Assembly: GCA_012514545.1 (NCBI GenBank)
Contig: JAAZAC010000029.1
Location: 1-7,344, forward strand
From: Actinomycetales bacterium
GTDB lineage: Bacteria > Actinomycetota > Actinomycetes > Actinomycetales > Cellulomonadaceae
Length of the DNA stretch: 7,344 nucleotides
Direction: 5' to 3'
The notes under the pieces were generated by a model, which did not search any database, was not told the origin of the DNA, and saw only the letters and a list, made by a program, of their open reading frames with translations. The translations under genes were made by a program, and so were the position numbers. Shown here one piece after another: positions 5,005 through 7,344 of this stretch (the first letter of the stretch is position 1; each line of letters starts with the position of its first letter).

Positions 5005-5703
5005 GTGATCGAGCTCCTCGGCGCCGCCGTCGCCGTCCGCACCGCGGACGGCGGGGTGCGCACGCTCCTGCATCCGACGACGGCGGTCCTCGCCGAGCGC
5101 CGCGTCGCGGTCGTCGGCGCCAACGGCTCCGGCAAGTCGACGCTGGCCCGGCTCGCGGGCGGTCTCGTGCTGCCGACGGCCGGCCGCGTCCTCGTGGACG
5201 GGCTCGACACCGCCACGGACGGCGCCGCCGTCCGCCGCCGGGTCGGGTTCTGCTTCACCGACCCGGACGCCCAGCTCGTCATGCCGACGCCGGCGGAGGA
5301 CGTCGCGCTGTCGCTGCGGCGCACCGTGCCGCCCGCCGACCGCGCCGCCGCGGCCCGGGAGGTGCTCGAGCGGTTCGGCCTCGGCGGCCACGCCGACGTG
5401 CCCGTGCACGCGCTGTCCGGCGGGCAGAAGCAGCTCCTCGCCCTCGCGGGCGTCCTCGCGACCCGGCCGGCGGTGCTCGTGTGCGACGAGCCGACGACGC
5501 TGCTCGACCTGCGCTGGCGGCGCGTCGTCGACGAGCTCCTCGAGGCCGCGGAGCCGCAGGTGCTGCTCGTCACGCACGACCTGGCGGCCGCGCGCCGGGC
5601 GGACCGCGTGCTCGTCGTCGACGAGGGCCGCGTCGTGGCCGACGGCGAGCCGGAGGCGGCCGTCGACGCCTACCTGCGGCTGATGGCCGGGCGGCCGGCG
5701 TGA
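5005..5703 (+). CDS. bioM: ECF transporter ATPase, biotin importer (BioM)
   Basis: A 232-aa ABC ATPase of the CbiO/EcfA type that powers biotin uptake with BioY and BioN. Motifs are Walker A GANGSGKST (38-46), a Q-loop in the ECF-typical context FTDPDAQLVMPTPAEDV with Gln90, the signature LSGGQKQ (137-143), Walker B VLVCDEPT with Asp161/Glu162, the D-loop (LLD), and the switch His191. All catalytic residues are present. GTG at 5005 is 13 nt after the bioY stop. A weak AGGG lies upstream, so translation probably depends partly on coupling. The stop overlaps the next start by 4 nt (GTGA, 5700-5703). A single ATPase in a three-gene S-A-T set matches the actinobacterial bioYMN arrangement. Naming it BioM rests on that context as well as on its motifs. 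Confidence 0.88.
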   Translation: MIELLGAAVAVRTADGGVRTLLHPTTAVLAERRVAVVGANGSGKSTLARLAGGLVLPTAGRVLVDGLDTATDGAAVRRRVGFCFTDPDAQLVMPTPAEDVALSLRRTVPPADRAAAAREVLERFGLGGHADVPVHALSGGQKQLLALAGVLATRPAVLVCDEPTTLLDLRWRRVVDELLEAAEPQVLLVTHDLAAARRADRVLVVDEGRVVADGEPEAAVDAYLRLMAGRPA

Positions 5704-6320
5704 GCGCCCCCGCCGCGGCCGGGCTGCTCGGCCTCTACGTGCCCGGCGACACGTGGCTGCACCGCGCGGGCCCCGGGCCGAAGGCGGCGGGTCTCGCCCT
5801 GCTCGGCGCGTGGGTCGTCGTCGGGCGCGGCCCGGTCGCCGCGCTCGCCACCCTCGGCGCCGTCGTCGTCCTCGCCGCCACGGCGCGGATCGGGTGGCGC
5901 ACGACGGCGCGCGGCCTGCTCCCCGTGCTCGTGGCGGCGGCGCTGCTGGCCGCCTACCAGGTGTGGCAGCGCGGCGCCGCGGTGGCGGTCGAGGTCTCGG
6001 CCGACCTCGTCTCCGCGGTCCTGGCGGCGACGGTGGTCACGGCGACGACGCCGGCCGACCGGATGCTCGACGCGGTCGTGCGGGCCGCGCGGCCGCTGCG
6101 CCGCGTCGGGCTCTCCCCGGAGACGGTCGGGCTCGCGGTCGCGCTGCTCCTGCGGTCCGTGCCGGCCCTCGCCCGGACGGCGACGGAGGTGCGGGACGCC
6201 GCCCGCGCGCGCGGGCTCGAGCGCAGCCCGCGGGCGCTCCTCGTCCCGGCGGCCGTGCGCGCCGTCGGCCGCGCGCGCCTCGTCGGGGACGCCCTCGCCG
6301 CCCGCGGCCTCGGCGACTGA
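5700..6320 (+). CDS. bioN: ECF transporter transmembrane T component (BioN)
   Basis: A 206-aa EcfT/CbiQ family protein that links the biotin-binding BioY to the ATPase. It has four to five hydrophobic segments (about 29-42, 46-62, 73-89, 100-114, 141-157). In the C-terminal cytoplasmic coupling region it carries both hallmark Ala-Arg-Gly motifs at 170-172 and 201-203. These are the coupling helices that dock on the ATPases in studied ECF systems. An N-terminal YVPGDTWLHRAGPGPK stretch also fits the family. The GTG start overlaps the bioM stop by 4 nt, so the two are translationally coupled. Length is at the short end for EcfT but usual for BioN. Substrate assignment follows from bioY in the same operon. 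Confidence 0.88.
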   Translation: MSAPAAAGLLGLYVPGDTWLHRAGPGPKAAGLALLGAWVVVGRGPVAALATLGAVVVLAATARIGWRTTARGLLPVLVAAALLAAYQVWQRGAAVAVEVSADLVSAVLAATVVTATTPADRMLDAVVRAARPLRRVGLSPETVGLAVALLLRSVPALARTATEVRDAARARGLERSPRALLVPAAVRAVGRARLVGDALAARGLGD

Positions 6321-6342
6321 CGGCCGGGCGCGGACGAGCTCG

Positions 6343-6363
6343 GCGCGCCGCCGTCGGGCGCGC
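6343..6363 (+). terminator. GC-rich hairpin after bioN, possible terminator
   Basis: GCGCGCC (6343-6349) and GGCGCGC (6357-6363) form a perfect 7-bp stem with a 7-nt loop, 22 nt after the bioN stop. There is no T-tract, so it is not a classical intrinsic terminator. Actinobacteria often have such U-less hairpins. It also sits where a -35 region or operator for the ypfJ promoter would be. Confidence 0.35.
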
Positions 6364-6378
6364 GGCGGGGCGCGGCCC

Positions 6379-6384
6379 TACCGT
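6379..6384 (+). promoter_or_regulatory. -10 element TACCGT of a leaderless promoter
   Basis: TACCGT fits TAnnnT and lies exactly 6 nt before the ATG at 6391, the same geometry as at 902-914. There is no ribosome-binding site in front of the ATG. This predicts a leaderless ypfJ transcript separate from bioYMN. Confidence 0.55.
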
Positions 6385-6390
6385 GATCAC

Positions 6391-7275
6391 ATGACCTTCC
6401 GGGAGGGCGGCAGCTTCGAGGGCGGGCGCGTGCGGACGCGGCGCGGCGGCGTGGCGGCCGGCGGCGGCATCGGCCTGGCCATCGTGGCGTTCCTCGTCTA
6501 CCAGCTCACGGGCGTGGACCTCAGCGGCGAGCTGGCGAGCCTCCAGCAGGTCACCGGGGCCGGCGCGGGCGGCGGGCAGGTCGGCGAGGTGCCCGAGTGC
6601 ACCGCGGCGGACGCGAACACCAACCGCGAGTGCCGCCTCTCGGCGACGCTGTACACGCTCGACGCGTTCTGGACCGACGTGTCGGCGGCCGAGGGCATCG
6701 CGTTCGACATCCCCGAGGCGGAGTCCTTCCAGGGGGCCACGACGACGGGCTGCGGCGCGGCGTCGGCGGCCGTCGGGCCGTTCTACTGCCCGGCGGACCA
6801 GACCATCTACCTCGACGTCTCCTTCTTCGACGAGCTGCGCACGCGGTTCGGCGCGGAGGGCGGGCCGTTCGCCGAGATGTACGTCGTCGCGCACGAGTAC
6901 GGCCACCACATGCAGCACCTCATGGGCCGGATGGAGGGCCTCGACCGGCGCGACACCGGGCCGGGCTCGGACGGCGTCCGGCTCGAGCTGCAGGCGGACT
7001 GCTACGCGGGCATGTGGGCCCACGACGCCGCGACCCGGGTCGACCCGGACACGGGCCGCACGTTCCTCGTGCCGCCCACGGACGAGGAGCTCGCGCAGGC
7101 CCTCTCGGCGGCGGAGGCGATCGGCGACGACCACATCCAGGCGTCCTCGGGCGGCGGCGTGAACCCCGACACGTGGACGCACGGCTCGAGCGAGCAGCGC
7201 CAGCGGTGGTTCACCATCGGCTGGAACGAGGGCACGCTCACCGCGTGCGACACGTTCGCCACCGACGACCTGTGA
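6391..7275 (+). CDS. ypfJ: membrane-anchored neutral zinc metallopeptidase (YpfJ/PF04228 family)
   Basis: A 294-aa protein of the PF04228 putative neutral zinc metallopeptidase family (YpfJ type). It has a short cytosolic start with MTFREGG and a basic RTRRGG stretch (15-20), one membrane helix (about 23-39), a Gly-rich linker, then an extracytoplasmic catalytic domain. The zinc-binding motif HEYGHH starts at His168, with Glu169 catalytic and His172 the second ligand. ELQADCYAG (199-207) supplies the probable third ligand Glu199, and GDD (245-247) and THGSSEQR (263-270) are further family blocks. Cys residues at 70, 81, 121 and 133 are placed to form disulfides outside the membrane. Physiological substrate unknown. 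The ATG start is supported by the 6-nt leaderless spacing from TACCGT and by the conserved N-terminus. Independent transcription from bioYMN is likely. Confidence 0.9.
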   Translation: MTFREGGSFEGGRVRTRRGGVAAGGGIGLAIVAFLVYQLTGVDLSGELASLQQVTGAGAGGGQVGEVPECTAADANTNRECRLSATLYTLDAFWTDVSAAEGIAFDIPEAESFQGATTTGCGAASAAVGPFYCPADQTIYLDVSFFDELRTRFGAEGGPFAEMYVVAHEYGHHMQHLMGRMEGLDRRDTGPGSDGVRLELQADCYAGMWAHDAATRVDPDTGRTFLVPPTDEELAQALSAAEAIGDDHIQASSGGGVNPDTWTHGSSEQRQRWFTIGWNEGTLTACDTFATDDL

Positions 7276-7277
7276 GG

Positions 7278-7299
7278 CCCCGCCCCCTCACCCCATCCC
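7278..7299 (-). other. G-quadruplex-prone motif on the minus strand
   Basis: Four C-runs on the plus strand (7278-7281, 7283-7287, 7291-7294, 7297-7299) are separated by 1, 3 and 2 nt. Read on the minus strand this is a standard G3+ N1-7 quadruplex pattern, beginning 2 nt after the ypfJ stop. The plus-strand RNA would be C-rich instead. Formation is not shown. Confidence 0.45.
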
Positions 7300-7303
7300 T
7301 GCA

Positions 7304-7344
7304 CACACCCCTGCGGGCCACACCCCTGCCGGCCACACCCCTGC
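7304..7344. repeat. 15-bp tandem repeat array, cut by the window edge
   Basis: CACACCCCTGC occurs at 7304-7314, 7319-7329 and 7334-7344, an exact 15-bp period. The last two copies share the 14-mer GGCCACACCCCTGC, with a G or C separator. A degenerate copy (CATCCCTGC, 7294-7302) precedes them out of phase. The array probably continues beyond the window. It is intergenic as far as visible. Confidence 0.8.

Noticed and set aside
2673..5573. A 966-codon open frame on the minus strand spanning the ABC-F gene, bioY and bioM
   Set aside because: Its translation is low-complexity Arg/Gly/Ala/Pro with no domain. It is out of frame with three genes that carry clear motifs. Long stop-free shadow frames are expected at this GC content.
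6383..6390. GTGATCAC palindrome, also present at 4218-4225
   Set aside because: One copy is the ABC-F start codon context and the other lies in the 6-nt leaderless spacer of ypfJ. Two copies of an 8-mer with different roles are best explained by chance.
7304..7344. The repeat array as a CRISPR array
   Set aside because: The period is 15 bp with only 3-4 bp between repeated cores, far too short for spacers, and no cas genes are present.
1..7344. tRNA, rRNA, riboswitch, insertion sequence or prophage features
   Set aside because: I saw no cloverleaf, rRNA core sequence, conserved riboswitch core, transposase motif or phage gene. The longest intergenic stretch is 189 bp (725-913).

Overview
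This is a very GC-rich stretch, roughly three quarters G+C by eye. It has frequent GTG starts, 4-nt start/stop overlaps and codons ending mostly in G or C. Together with actinobacterial family markers (DUF3099, a small RGGATR-type HTH protein, a PF04228 metallopeptidase), this suggests a high-GC actinomycete, possibly a Cellulomonas-like member of Micrococcales. The genus is inference. The window looks like ordinary chromosome: I see no insertion sequence, prophage, CRISPR array, tRNA or rRNA.

Layout. (1) 11-724, minus: fabG, a 3-oxoacyl-ACP reductase. (2) 914-2375, plus: a compact three-gene operon of a DUF3099 membrane protein, an unrecognised 81-aa Cys/His protein and a SURF1 protein, joined by 4-nt GTGA overlaps. 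fabG and this operon diverge from a 189-bp intergenic region. (3) 4225-2362, minus: an ABC-F ATPase followed 22 nt later by a small HTH protein, whose 3' end overlaps the SURF1 3' end by 14 bp. (4) 4344-6320, plus: bioY, an ECF ATPase and an EcfT subunit, together a complete ECF-type biotin importer. It diverges from the ABC-F gene across 118 bp. (5) 6391-7275, plus: a YpfJ-type membrane-anchored zinc metallopeptidase. (6) 7276-7344: a C-rich tract running into a 15-bp tandem repeat that is cut by the window edge.

How the genes fit together. FabG belongs to fatty-acid elongation, and biotin uptake supplies the cofactor of acetyl/acyl-CoA carboxylases, so a loose lipid theme is possible but not proven. 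SURF1 points to cytochrome c oxidase assembly, and its tight coupling to the small Cys/His protein is the most interesting functional lead. The ABC-F/HTH pair looks like a translation-associated or drug-response unit. Two genes (DUF3099 and ypfJ) have a TAnnnT hexamer exactly 6 nt before the start codon, which suggests leaderless transcription.

I found no convincing previously undescribed system. The second-look items are the unknown small protein, the two leaderless starts, a possible 10-codon leader ORF before the ABC-F gene, and the repeat and G-quadruplex-prone sequence at the right edge. No intergenic gap exceeds 300 bp.
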